From assembly GCA_015680685.1 (NCBI GenBank), contig MNCI01001903.1:415148-479147 (forward strand): a stretch of 64,000 bases of DNA, written 5' to 3'. The notes below the pieces were generated by a model. That model was not told where the DNA came from. It worked only from the letters and a program-made list of their open reading frames with translations, and made no database searches. Position 1 is the first letter of the stretch; every line of letters starts with the position of its first letter. The translations under genes and the position numbers were made by a program. Positions 34,401 to 46,097 of this stretch are shown here, one piece after another. The stretch is from Gnetum montanum (taxonomy: Eukaryota > Streptophyta > Gnetopsida > Gnetales > Gnetaceae).

Positions 34401-35000
34401 TCCTAGGTTATGTTTGTGACTATAGATGGTACTCAAGAAAGGACCACAAGTAGGAGGGTTATTATAGCCCAGGGAAAAATGATCACGATGACAAAGGAGC
34501 CAATAACAATAACAACAATAACAATAATCCTAGTAGTAAGCAACCAAAGCTACTCATGCTACTGGAACCTTACAAGGAGGAGCCTAAAGTGGAATTTGTT
34601 CGGTAGATTCCTATATTAGAAATAGGATAATCTAGGAAGGATGAAGTTTTAAGGTCAAGAGCTAATATAGAGGTTACACTTATACAAGCTTGAGTGGAAA
34701 ATGTTTGAATGAAGAATATTTAGAGCTTCATGATGCAGAAGCTGAACTTTGGACCATTCCTAAAGCTTTTAGTAGAAGAGATCTAAACATAACTACAAGG
34801 CTCTCTTCTATGATCCATCCTCTCCACTAGTGAAGAATTACATGTGGGAGAGACATACCTCTTCTAGAACAACCAACAAGGAGATGTAACTATAAAGATT
34901 AAAGACATCACCATCTCCTACTTAGTTTAGGCAATAAAAAAGATCCTCAAAATTCTAGATACTAGGACAAAGCTAGCAAAGATATGAACATAAGAAAACC
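34401..35000 (+). pseudogene. Decayed coding-like sequence with asparagine run
   Basis: One + frame reads NDHDDKGA, about nine Asn encoded by AAC/AAT repeats (34500-34530), PSSKQPKLLMLLEPYKEEPK and VEFVR, then continues with frequent stops. A low-complexity Asn run between charged segments is common in gag linkers. I cannot assign it to a family. Confidence 0.3.
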
Positions 35001-35229
35001 CTGAAGCAAAAATGGTATTTGGTTTATAGGGGACTCAAAGGAATTAGACATAAAGGGAGATGGAGAAACAAGATTGCCAATCCCAAGTGTATGTCAGGGC
35101 TTAGGTGGATTGTTGGGTTAGAAGAACGGTCTTTTCTTAGATCAAGTGTTTGAACCGCTCGATCGATGAACCGGTTATAGATTAACAGCCTTGGTGGCAT
35201 TATGTTGTTGCAATTGAGCTAGGAGTTCA

Positions 35230-37657
35230 CCCTACATAGATGGAGCAAGTGGTAGTTGTGTTGAGGGTGCAGGAAGATGTGTAGGAATAGGAGAAGGATA
35301 AGGGTAAAAGATGGTATCCGTCATTACATGTGGAGAATGAGTTTGATAATAATCAAGAGAGTAGTAGTGAGGTTGGAAAGTAGAAATGTGACTGGAAGAG
35401 TCACGTGGAGACAAGGATTGTTGAATGTAATACCCATATGCATTAGGTTGTTTGTAAGGGTATTTTTACCTTAGCAGTGCCAGTTCCCATGATTGTGGTT
35501 TCTACCACGATTGATATTACTCATATGGTTGCACTGGAGTTCCACTTGGATAATACTGTTACTGATGGAACTACCTAGAATTACCTTGAGGGTAAGGTGA
35601 TCTTCTAGGTGTTTGCCTTTGTGCTAGTCGTGGATTTAGGTCATACACTCCAAATTCCTATAAGTGCGACATAATAGGTTAACATCCATTAGGATGTTCA
35701 TAATGGTAGATGTCACATCCACCATTGTCATTTGATTCGGTTCCCACAACTTCCTCTATTATAGCAATCTTGCCCTTACCTCGTTGATTGGTACATTCAG
35801 CTTCCTTGCGCCTCCTACGATCATGATCATAACCTTGTTCTTTGAACTCTTTAGCAATTTTTAAGATAGGTTGAAATCAGCTATCCATGAAGTCCCATAA
35901 TTGATCAAACTTCGCCAAAATTTTAGAAGTGAATTTTGGAAGTGACAAGGTTTTCTTGATTTACCACCTCATTAAGTGCTGATTCTTTCTTACTATCATA
36001 GAATCAAACCTCCCTCTTGCAAATGGAAGGATCGTGGTTGTACTCATTTGTACTTTCTTGTTTTCTTAATTCTTCTTCTTCTTTTGCTACTTGATTAATC
36101 AACCTTTGGATTTGATGGGCTCTTAATTTTGACAATTGCTGTTGGGCATAAACATCAAGAATTCTCCTCGTTTTTTGATTGGAGCCCATCTACAATGTGG
36201 TGAAGTTGTTCCAATTCAAAATAACCATGGCTAAGACATCTATGCAATAAGGAATAGTATCAACCCCATCATAGCATCCAAGGGTTCATGTATTCCTTAT
36301 TTCCATCCTTGGATATGCCTCCTCAAGTTGGACACTCAGGAGTATGTATGATACTTGTCATTGAATAGTTCAAGCATTGTACTCCATTGTTTGATAGATT
36401 CTGGTTCTAAGAATTGGTACCAGCATTTTGATTCCTTAATGAGTATCTTGGGGAACAACTTAAGCTTTTTCCGCTCATTTTTTATATTCTGTGAGGCACA
36501 TGCATCTTGAAAAGCTTGGAGATGGCTTTGTGGATCTAAGTTGTATCCCCCTTCGAACCTAGGGATATTGTTTATGTTTAGCCTCTTGATCTAGCTATCC
36601 TTAATGTGCCTTGTAGGGATTCTCATTACCTTTGCAATATTTAGCATGCTCTAGGTAGCAAGAAAAGGCTCATTAAGGCCATGATACTAGTGCTTACGAT
36701 GTCCTCTGCTACCTCTTCGTTCATGGCAGTGGGTCTCTCTTGAACGACCACAACCTTGGTCTTGACTTGCCTGCTAGTTCCTTCAATTATCTTGGTCCCA
36801 TTGGCCATCCCCATCATGGCCATGTGTCCTATGATTGCAGTTGGAGCTAGAAGAGGAGGAAGATGACTATGAAGATGAAGAGGAAGCTGGACTAGCACCA
36901 TCACAGTGCCTGCTACTCCCTTTTCAATGGTCATGGTCATGATCATGATCTTGTTTCTTGTCCACATCCCTACCCTGACTCTCCTTCTTGGATCCCCCTT
37001 TGTTGTTGGATCCATTCTTGCTAGAACCAAGATTGTGGATCATGGATTATAGGTTCTAATTTTGGCCTCCTTCACTAAAGTCAAAGAAAGGAATTTCACT
37101 AAATGGAAAACCCCTAGAGAAAGGTTCTCCACCATCTTTTTGGTATAGCAAGTATGGGGAATCATTGAACCACCTCCCCTTCATAGATTCATAGTGTAGT
37201 TCTAGCTATTTATCCCTTAGACATTGTGCCTCAATGGGATGATAATCCTTGGTGTCATTATCTTATATAATGTACTCAACATGAAGTCCCTAGAGGTCCA
37301 AATGCACAAGATTTTGTTATAGCATTACAAGAACAGATCGATTGGGTGACAACACGATGTTGCCCTCCATGTCATGCCACCATAGCTATTCATCCTAGTG
37401 TAGGATGAAGGTGCAGTTGGGTACATACTCATTAGGATGAGCATATACTACTCTGTATTGTTGGGGCACATGCTAATGTACCTCGTCAGACTTGGTCAGA
37501 GAATCACTCCTATGAAAAGAAGACATCTTATGTTAGAGAAATAAAAATGTAGTGTGCTTTTTAAAATTTTTGTAGTTATTTTAAAGTATCATATGACTAT
37601 AGGGTTCATTCCAATAATTTTCACCAAATCCTAGATAGTGCACTTAACAACTAAAAG
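35230..37657 (-). pseudogene. gag of retroelement E4
   Basis: The most readable gag of the E family. On the minus strand, from the primer site: a charged N-terminal region with Arg/Ser/Asp repeats (36660-37030, which also gives a long antisense frame), the capsid (36200-36600), NQKTRRILDVYAQQQLSKL and INQVAKEEEELRKQ (36004-36189), YHYEHPNGC (about 35700), and a Pro/Ser/His-rich tail ending in PAPSTQLPLAPSM at 35232. Stops and frameshifts separate these pieces. Protease and pol are not found further left, so E4 is truncated. Confidence 0.7.
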
Positions 37658-37676
37658 TCCCTAGAAATGATGCCAA
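37658..37676 (-). other. Primer binding site of E4
   Basis: Adjacent to the LTR, the minus strand reads TTGGCATCATTTCTAGGGA, parallel to the E1 site. Confidence 0.6.
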
Positions 37677-38564
37677 TGATGAGAGATGAGGTACCCCTAC
37701 TTCCAACCATACAAATCACAAGCATTCATGCGTGATCTGGTCGAATTGTGTAGACCTTAAGGTCTTAAGTACATTAGTTCTAGGACATGAAATCTATTCA
37801 TCACAATTGTTGCCTTCTCAAATATATTTATGAGCTTAATTTTATGGTAAGTATAATTGAGGCACATGATTTATCTACGATTAAGAACAAGTTAAAATGT
37901 AATTTATAATCAATTTAACTTAGTCTAATTGCTAATCAATAACTAACTATCTTAACATATGTATCCAATCCTACTTTCTATGCACATCTTGAACACGTAT
38001 AACACTTCTGGGTTACAAAACATTAAGTGTTGTTGGGATTACCAAGGGTCATATGCATGCTTGAAGTAGTTGTACTTATGTGCTTAACTAATAAACTATT
38101 ATTGAATATGAGTAGCCTACTTTAGCATAATTACTTAGAAGCATCAAAGGAAATTACATGAAACATTAAATGCATGAATAAGATATTTAAGCTAGGCAAG
38201 GTGCTACAAGGTTTGATTAGAAAGCTTGTCTTTATTTGTGCACACATTGCCATGCTTAGGTATAATAGTGCTCAAATAAAGGTCCATACACTCAATGACT
38301 CCTGCTGTAGGCACTTTGGAAAATATTCTAACTTTGGAGAAAATAAACTACAAGAGATTTTCTATGCTATGACAAAAACCATATGGAAACCATGTTCCCA
38401 CGCGCTATATTTATAGGCTGGCATATACCTTGCAATATTGGATATGCAACATCACATCTTGGCATCCGATATCTAATATCCGATATCGAGGCTTCAATAT
38501 TGCATACATGATATTAGAGCTAGTCAAAACGTGATTCATAATTTATATTGTTAAGCATGAGACA
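37677..38564 (-). mobile_element. 5' LTR of E4 (approximate right end)
   Basis: It starts TGATGAGAGATGAGG and shares ACCATACAAATCACAAGCATTC with the fragment at 63402. The minus-strand TATA-like sequence is at about 38408-38416. Just upstream of it (38430-38520) is a cluster of GATATC, CCGATATC and AATATCC words. The right end is placed by comparison with E1 and is uncertain. Confidence 0.65.
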
Positions 38565-38940
38565 TATTCATTCCTCATTATTTAGCTTCATTGCTAGGAA
38601 AGGCATTAGGTATCTAGTAGTCATTATAGTTATATAAAATTTTTGCAATAGCCAATAACAATATATCTTTATGATATTATTCTTATATTATCATTTGAGG
38701 TAGATTCATAACAAGGGGAAGATGTGAATAATGGGTCACATAGATAAGAGAGGATCCATCATGATAAATCTACCTCAAGTGATCCCTTCAAAACCTTGTT
38801 CTATCTTACTAAAGATGATCTATGTGATATCACCATGTGCTCTTCTTTTGGAGTAAACCCATCAAACATGGAGAGGATTCATGATCCTAAGAAGCCTCTT
38901 AGGCTAAGGGCCTATAGTAGAGGAAGTATTGATGAACACG
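38565..38940. other. Unassigned sequence between E4 LTR and CCR4-carrier copy 2
   Basis: No recognisable feature. A frame starting at 38796 runs into the LTR and looks fortuitous. Confidence 0.3.
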
Positions 38941-39458
38941 TATCATGTCCCCATTACCAAATGGTGTTGTTCCATAATAAAGATGATGTTTCTTCATAAC
39001 AAATGTTGTAATCATTATAATAATATTTAAAAGGAAAAGTTATAATTAAGACATGAAAAGGCACATTATAATAATGAACATGTTTCTCAAGGTGACCTTT
39101 GGGGATTTGACCTAAGATTTTTATACCTAGGCATTAGAGGTCATATCAACGAGTTGCACAACTAGCAAAGGTGAGTAATAGGTGTTGGGTAAAGTAGGAT
39201 AAGAAGGTGACTAGCCATTCCTTCTTACTAGTTATAGGCCTAACCATGGTGGTAGTGTTGGATTGCCTCTAAAGGATAGATGTCGAAGGAAGATAACCCT
39301 AAGAAACCCTTAGAGCATGACCTAGATACATTATTCTACATTCATAAAGCATTCTTTTCATTATTCTTATGCATTTTCTTTATCATTTTCTTTATGTGTA
39401 ATGTCGCATATTATTACTATTTGACATTTACCATGATATCTAGGAATGGAATGTTATA
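38941..39458 (+). mobile_element. 5' LTR, CCR4-carrier element copy 2
   Basis: It matches the LTR at 6238-6842: the start resembles TATCA..TCCCCATTACCAAATGG, the middle carries TTTTTATACCTAGG (TATA-like), and the end is GGAATGTTATA (decayed GGGATGTCACA). It is 518 bp, shorter than copy 1 through small deletions. Confidence 0.75.
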
Positions 39459-39473
39459 TTTAGTATCAAAGCA
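39459..39473 (+). other. Primer binding site, tRNA-Met type, copy 2
   Basis: TTTAGTATCAAAGC directly after the LTR, better preserved than in copy 1. Confidence 0.65.
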
Positions 39474-40479
39474 AACCACAATCCAAGAACTAATCAAAAC
39501 CAAGGGTCAAGTACAATTTAATGATGAATTATGAAGCCATGATCTAAGGAGAGTCATAGACCATTACCAGATGCACCTTACATCCAAGATGATCCATGTA
39601 AGCTAGAAGATACTCTTCTAGTGATTTTCTTGGATAACTAAATCCAAACCACATATTTGTAAGAGATCCACAAATGCACATCATGTGCAAGATGGAGCCC
39701 ACCAACAAATAAGACTTCTTCATAATGACTTTCATCAATATTAGTGAATAAGAGATATCATTATGCTTCAACAAAGTACATCAACTACAAGAGATGTTGG
39801 TAAGACAAGGATGCATTAGTTCAGGTAACTCTTACTCATCTTATAGTATTGTTAAAATTTTAATTAATTAAGTTCCTCCCATGAGGCTAGTAACCATAGC
39901 CTAATTCAATCTTGTATTGCTTGAAACTTATTTTTCTTAAATATATAACCACTGTAACTTAATATTACTCATCCTTATTTAAGATCCATACATTGGTAAG
40001 TTTAAGGAAGTCAACCTACCCATAAGATGGCCTCATCCCTATTTAACTAGTAAGAGTTATTATCATGAGACACATAGGGAAACCAATACTTGATGAATAA
40101 TATTGTTTACTTTGCTTCTTAGTACCTTATTAGGGTATAACCATGATCTGAGAGGATAGGCCTACATCACACGTCAAATTTTAAAGGTATATGTGTTACA
40201 TTTTAATTCAAAAGTTGGTATATCATTTATAATTAAGTTTAACTCACTTAGAAGTCCACATGTCACTGATAAGTTAACCTATTAATGCTAATTAGGCAAC
40301 ATAGGCTATTTTGGTCCTTTCAAATATTGAAAATTTAAATTAGTTTTTGAACCTTGAAACTATGCCCAACACATAGTACTCATCGAGACAATTCCAATGG
40401 TACAAATTTCACCTCGATTTGTCATATAGTTTGGGAGATATCACCATTAGAAGTTTCTCATTATGTGTGTTTTAAAAAA

Positions 40480-40740
40480 ATATTATATTAATTAATTAAT
40501 TAAAAATAAAAAAAATCAAAATTTTAGGGATAGGAATCAAACCTAGAATCTCCCCTTAGGTAAACCAAACTCTTATCCATCATTCAGCTAACAACCATGG
40601 TAATTGCCTAGGATGGGTTGCTTAATATAATAATAAAAAGTAAAAAAGAACTTAATATTAAAATTTGGGGCTTGAAGTTGAATTCATAACCTTCCAATCC
40701 TCAAACTTTAACTGTTAAATGCTAACTCACTAACTAGTAA
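40480..40740 (-). repeat. tRNA-derived SINE-like sequence
   Basis: On the minus strand, 40596-40527 reads like a tRNA: an A-box-like TTAGCTGAATGATGG and a B-box-like GGTTTGATTCC about 40 bp later, ending CCTATCCC. A T/TTAA-rich tail follows. A second, weaker tRNA-like pair (TTAGTGAGTTAGC and GGTTATGAATTC) lies at about 40735-40665. Acceptor-stem pairing is poor, so a functional tRNA gene is unlikely; a SINE or tRNA-derived dimer is the better reading. Confidence 0.4.
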
Positions 40741-40754
40741 GCCAAATTACTTAG

Positions 40755-40773
40755 TTATATATATATATATATT
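40755..40773. repeat. TA microsatellite
   Basis: Uninterrupted (TA)n of about 19 bp. Confidence 0.9.
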
Positions 40774-41284
40774 AAAAAATTATCATTAGGACCTACCCAC
40801 ATCATGATCAATAAGGTTGGGTAGTCAGTCCACTACGTTACTATGTGGCCTAGCCATAGTAGGGCTAGATCATGCTGCATTGCAATAAGGCTACAAGGCA
40901 TAGTAGCATTGTTTTGTAGCCAGAGCAGGGCAAGGCTAGACCACAGTAAGACTTTGCTACCATGGTGTAGCTGCAATGCTATGGTAGGCCACATGAGCCT
41001 TTTCTTGATTATTCTCTATCATCACTGCTCATGTGTCTTTATGATTCACTACTTGTTGCACCTTTTCTTTGCTTACTTTCATTGTCCTTATGACTCTACC
41101 TGCCACTATGCAAATCAAAAATCCTTGTCCATCATCACTATCATATTTGTCACCTACTTCCACCACTATCAATGCCCTCTACCACTACTCACTATGCACT
41201 ATTTTTGTGCCCTATCACCACTGCTATTTGCACCTACTAATCTACCTACCAAGAATCTTAGACCTACAGTGATCATGAGTGCTA

Positions 41285-41432
41285 GTAGCACTGTAGGATC
41301 CTACCTCCTTTGGTGATCTTGGCCATTGTGAGCATCATTGAATACTACCTTATCTGGTGATCTTGGCCAGCATTATCATTGTTGGATATTACCTCTTTTG
41401 GTGATATTGGCCACCATCGGCATTATCGATAC
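41285..41432. repeat. Short tandem repeat, about 45-50 bp unit
   Basis: Three imperfect units built on CCT..TTTGGTGATCTTGGCCA. A further unit continues at about 42423-42460 beyond the inserted block, showing that the 990-bp segment between them was inserted into the array. Confidence 0.55.
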
Positions 41433-42422
41433 TGTTTTCTTGGTGCAGGGGGGTTGCACCTTAATAGATCCCAATAGGTTACAATCCACAACTTCCAAGC
41501 ATATCTAGTTGAGAAAATAAGAACAACACAACAAAATGGAGAAAATCTCCCTTATATTAAGATAATTCTTAAAATACATATAAAATACATAAAAGATGAG
41601 GAGCCAAGCACAAATCAAAACTCTCCCAAGGATCTTAGAAGCCACAATTATCCCCTTTTAATGCTTAATTGCTCATAATGGAGCCCAAGCTCAAGACAAG
41701 ACACTTCTAAGAGATTCTCCTAACCTCTCTTAAGTTCTCTCCCTTGCCTCTCCCTCAACTTCCTTGCACAAGCTCTCTTCTTATACAAGCTCTCCTCCCT
41801 TATTTCTCACAAGCTTTCTTTCCTACTCATGGTCAAGATTATGCTCTCTCTTCTCCCAACAATGATGAGTTACATAAATATTTATACAAAACTAGAAGGT
41901 AAAAACCCTAGAAACCTTTTCTCAACTCAACTTGAAGTTCTTAAGATGTTTCCCAGGTATTCTCACCTTCTCCTCGGCTATTTCCATCTTGCTTTAGCTA
42001 TTTCCTTAATTGGAATGGCCATTTTTGGAAGTTTCCTCATGCATTTGGGACCTCTTTAGCTTCATGTAGATGTCTCTTGTGAAAACCTTGCTCTTGGGAG
42101 AGACATATACTATTTTTGGTAGACATATTTTATGGGCTTGAGATGTCTTGACTTCAAGGGAGATGTCTCTGGAAACACGTCTATCTTTGTGGGAAGACAT
42201 CTATCTTGAAGGTGCCAAAAAAATGCTTGTTTTGATGCTGGAAGCCTCCAAATGCCTTTCAACAAGTCCTCGTAGATCTTGGAATCTTCTAAACTCATCA
42301 AAATAAGTCAAAAACACCTTCAAACATGTCAAAACATCCAAGAATCATACCCAACAAAATCAACTCAAAAAGATGCATCACATGAAGGGTGGAACAAGGG
42401 AATTGGAAGAGGTGTCCCTACA
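41433..42422. mobile_element. Possible solo LTR (990 bp) inserted in tandem repeat
   Basis: The flanking tandem repeat resumes on the other side, so this block is an insertion. It starts TGTTTTCTTGG and ends GTCCCTACA, compatible with TG..CA ends. The flanking bases (GATAC and CGACT) do not form a clean duplication. Coding frames inside are short and meaningless. The class is inferred from size and ends only. Confidence 0.45.
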
Positions 42423-43247
42423 CGACTACTTTAATGATCTCAACCACTAGTAGCACCTTTCGACATTTAGAATTTTTCCATTAGTTGATGGAAATTCAAA
42501 AAATTTGTTAATTGATAGAAAAATCTAAAATTCATTAGGTGATACAAAAATTTTAATTTGACATTTTAGTAGGTGGTAAAAAATTTAAATTTTAAAATGC
42601 AATAAAATTTAACTAACGAGATAACTAAGAGGTTGATAGTTATTGATAAAAAAATTTGTAATTAAAAATGCATGTTGTGGAGTAGTATTGGGATGAGTGA
42701 CCTCTAGAGAAGCTCTTAAGAAATCTCAAATTCTATGCCGAAACTTTTGATGTTTGGAAGCAATAACTTTTACTTTTGGCATCCTTTTTTGATGAATGAA
42801 GAGTCATTTGTAGTAGATTTTGGCCTTTCAAATAGAATGGCAAAGTCAAATATACCCCATGGAGCCTTGAAAACTATTGTTTACTAATTTCCCCTAAACC
42901 AACCCTCAAGATCATTGGAAGCTCAATTTAGCATAATTCAGGTGTTTGATATCCATTTCTAACATATGGATAGTCATTTATAATATTTTTTATCCTTTTA
43001 ACACAATTGTAAGGTTAGATTGATTATCTAAATACATGATAATTAGGTGATACCTTAAATCATGCCTTAAGAGACTATAACTAAGATAGAATAACCATGC
43101 CTAAGAATTTAATTGTTGGGGCTAAAAAATCTAACCTCTTGGGCCATATTAGCCATTAAAATTAGGTGCTTAGCCTTTGCAAATTGACAATATTAGGTTA
43201 CTAACCCCTAGTGTATCATTATTACATTATCAAAGTTAGTGTGTTGT

Positions 43248-43263
43248 GGGGGGGGGGGGGGGG
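43248..43263 (+). repeat. Poly-G run (16 G)
   Basis: Sixteen consecutive G followed by TGGGTG. Copy 1 has only AAGGGGGGTAG at the matching place (about 1230), so the run expanded in this copy. Confidence 0.9.
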
Positions 43264-43420
43264 TGGGTGTGTTGTAGAAACGCCATTTAGAGTGTAGGTA
43301 ATGTAGCTAATTGTTATTGATCCAACAAATAAATTAGTTGGGGAATTAGTTATTAAACCAAAATGGTCAAAAAGATATACATCAATTTTAGCCTACAACT
43401 TGATCATACAGCTAAACATA

Positions 43421-44180
43421 ATAGAGAATCAAAATTTTGTTCCAATAAGGTGTATGATACACATGAAGAGAAATGACCAAGGAGAAAATCCAAGAACAAA
43501 AATAGAATTGCAACATACAATGTACTTACAAGGTTCCTAGCCAGTGAAAGACAACATTTGCTATGTTCGCATTTGATTACCAACTCAACATGCATAGATG
43601 TCAGACTTAGTTAAGGAGCTTATTTGATTAACCAAATCAAGGAAAGTTTAAAGAACAAGTTAATTTAAACACATATTGATCTTGACCTAGTGCCATTCAT
43701 CCTCTATGGAGATTTCAATGTAAGAATTGGAAGTAGTATTCATCAATTCTTAAAATATGAACATGTAAACAAATCCCTAGAAGAGGAAACTGAATTGAAA
43801 AAGGTGTTTCAAGTAGTCCACCATATGATTGCATTGGCTAGTGCATATTCCACTTTGAACCTTGAGTAGAGAAGACAACTACTAGAATTAGAGAATAGAT
43901 GATGCTGATGGATAATATTCATCAAGAATCATAATTCACCAACTGCATAGCCATGACTAATGAAGATGATTTGACATCATTCTTCATTAAGATCCTAGAC
44001 TATATTTGGTATGATGCTTGATTCTTCTAAGTTATCAAGTTGCCATAATTAATTCGTAAGGAAGAAATTGAGAAGCAAGATCAACCCTATCATTCTGGAC
44101 AAGGCCCTCTAACCATATACCCCTTATGGTGAAACTATAATTACTTGCATTAATCCTCAAGATTGATCAAGATCAATGAG
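43421..44180 (+). pseudogene. CCR4-like deadenylase pseudogene, copy 2
   Basis: It matches the copy 1 frame from its ATG position (here ATA) through the VATYN-equivalent and CYVR region. About 430 bp are then missing (junction near 43570; copy 1 equivalents 1682 to 2113), removing the LQE motif. It resumes with the DVRL segment, VPFILYGDFNVRIGSSIHQF, the SAYS region, and IKILDYIWYD followed by TGA. The C-terminal LLELI..EE part follows at about 44035-44140 with frameshifts. Same protein as at 1526 and same position between leader and 3' UTR, so the cargo was in the element before it copied itself. Confidence 0.75.
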
Positions 44181-44618
44181 TATCTTAATATTACTTTCAT
44201 TTATAAGCTCTCTATTTTTTTTAGTATTTAATTTATATTTTAATTAGGAAGATAAAATATTTCTAGGTAATACAATTAGGGAAAAAATATTTGTCCTACC
44301 TTCACTTGGATAATTAGATATGAGTTTTCCTTTTTATAACCTTGGTTAGAATTGATGATTGGTGGTTAGTAGATCTTTAATTCACCTCTCATCATTACCT
44401 ATAGATAAAGATAAGTATTGATAAAAATTATTCTTATATGTTCTTATTAATTATATTTTATTTGTAGAATAAGAAGGAGAACATTAGGATATTTAGCTCC
44501 ATTTCATAAGGAGAAATCCAAGTATCGAATCATTGGAACATGGAAGGAATAGTGGAGTTGAGGAAAGATCATTAATGTAAACTTGTTTGAGGATGAACAA
44601 AACCTGGGGAGGGTAGAT
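44181..44618 (+). other. 3' UTR and polypurine tract, CCR4-carrier copy 2
   Basis: It aligns with 5790-6237. It ends with AAAACCTGGGGAGGGTAGAT before the LTR, the same purine-rich tract as in copy 1. Confidence 0.6.
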
Positions 44619-44812
44619 TGTCATATCTTCATTCTGAAATGGTACCATTCCATAATAAAGATGGTGTCTCTTCATAAGAAATGTAATTTTTGTAATAAGA
44701 CTTGAAAGGAAAACTTGTAATTAAGACTCAAAAGAACACACTGTAATAAAGGGCCTGTCTCTCAAGGTGATATTTGGGGATCTAACCTAAGGTATTTATA
44801 CCCAAGCATTAC
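44619..44812 (+). mobile_element. 3' LTR (5' part only), CCR4-carrier copy 2
   Basis: It begins TGTCATATCTTCATTC with the TG intact and follows the family LTR up to the TATTTATACC TATA-like region, then breaks off near 44812. Confidence 0.7.
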
Positions 44813-45171
44813 TATATTTGATATGACCATTATCCAATGGTAATCAGTAGACCACAAATGAAGTTAACAATGTCATTATTCAAAATTACCTTAGAAAATA
44901 AATTATTTTGCATCATAAACAAAAAAAACATTGAATAATATTTACAAGTTCTTCATTAGAACTTAATAGCTCCTAATGCTAAATTCATCACTAACAGGAT
45001 TTACAATAGATGGCAATAACTTCCTAAGTAAGTAATCATCTCTATCATTATTTGGATCATATTGGATGGCTTGAATAAAGTTTTCTTTGTCCTCATCAAG
45101 AATTTTATTGCATGTGTCATCAACAGTTGTAACATCCTCATGTTTGTAATGATTTTCATACGTCTTGCATT
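44813..45171 (-). pseudogene. Unrecognised minus-strand frame (72 codons)
   Basis: A minus-strand frame at 44963-45181 is open and acidic, with NKILDEDKENFIQAIQ and LLRKLLPSIVNPVSDEF. It reads like real coding sequence rather than chance, but I cannot place it in a family. It sits between an LTR truncation and a reversed gag scrap. Confidence 0.3.
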
Positions 45172-45392
45172 GATGGATCAATTATAATAATGATGCTAAT
45201 GTATCCTATCAAGTGAAAGTCATTCATCATTATCTAGATTTCTACTATTTTGAATTCACCTTTGTCTTCCACTAGGATGAACCAATGAGATGGTAGGACC
45301 TCTAAGAAAAAATTATGTTGCTACTTGATAAGGGAGATCCATCAATGCTCACCATAACATTGATTAAGAATGGGATAGCAGCTACTGTAAGT
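45172..45392 (+). pseudogene. gag scrap (E5), related to E2 gag
   Basis: Near-complete reverse complement of 23882-24100, so it carries part of the E-family gag N-terminus on the + strand. It ends abruptly where insertion C begins. Confidence 0.65.
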
Positions 45393-46089
45393 TACAATTG
45401 TCAACGATTGCATTCAAACAGAACCTTTAAAAGACTTGACAATTTCTTATTGAAATACCATGGGAATTCAGTTTAAAGATAAAAAGAAGCTATTCTGGTC
45501 CCATCAAAATGCCAAAGATTTTTTGAACCCTCTCGACTACTGAATTGTTCAACGACGTGACTACAAACAGAGGCTCTCTTACAACAATCCCAATAGCAGT
45601 TCCCATACGTTGCACAATAACGAAATTTACTACTAAAATGCTCTTAAGGCTTTTAAACACAAGCGCTTCTATGGCAAAATTTTAATAGAAATTTCTATCG
45701 GGCAACAAGAACAGTAAGAGCAATCTAAAAATCCCAAAATTACTTGCCAAGGATGATACTATCTAAACCACTAGCTAAACAATTTAGACAAAACAAAAAA
45801 TGAAATGCATAACTCACAGGACCATGACAAAGAGGCTGAAATCTTTCCTTTAGCAAGCCATCTTATGAGCAATTGTCTTTACAAATCTTCTTTACAAATG
45901 CTCTTCTCAAGACCCCAAGGTGTCTTCAGCTGAGAGCCTAAGTGCTAACTAGTAGCCTTCAAAGTGTGAAGTATGAGACCTCCCAAAAGTCTCTTCTCCA
46001 AATTATCCTTCAAAATTTCCCCCTTAGAATTGAGATTCCAAATTTTGAGCTCCTCCTATGATCTTCCTCCTCCTTGACCCCTGAAGCCT

Positions 46090-46097
46090 TTTTATAA
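46090..46097 (-). promoter_or_regulatory. TATA box of insertion C, minus strand
   Basis: Minus strand ACCTTATAAAAAGG, same context as in A and B. Confidence 0.55.

Larger units (their letters stand above)
39474..43420 (+). other. Leader region of CCR4-carrier copy 2 with extra insertions
   Basis: 39474-39800 and about 42480-43420 align with the leader of copy 1. The 2.6 kb between (39840-42420) is absent from copy 1. It contains tRNA-derived SINE-like sequence, a TA microsatellite, a short tandem repeat and a possible solo LTR. Whether copy 1 lost this or copy 2 gained it is not decided for all parts. The + frame at 40843-41316 has no domain and lies in repetitive DNA. Confidence 0.45.

Noticed and set aside
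36641-37030. 129-codon minus-strand frame rich in Met, Thr and Val
   Set aside because: It overlaps the E4 gag N-terminus in another phase; the gag reading explains the open stretch.
39280-39534. 84-codon frame with a close relative at 27053-27274
   Set aside because: Both lie in LTRs of the same family; the shared protein reflects shared LTR sequence, not a gene.
40843-41316. 157-codon open frame on the + strand
   Set aside because: It is rich in His, Cys and Tyr, comes from repeated CAC/CTA words, has no domain and no conserved partner, and lies in DNA missing from the sister element.
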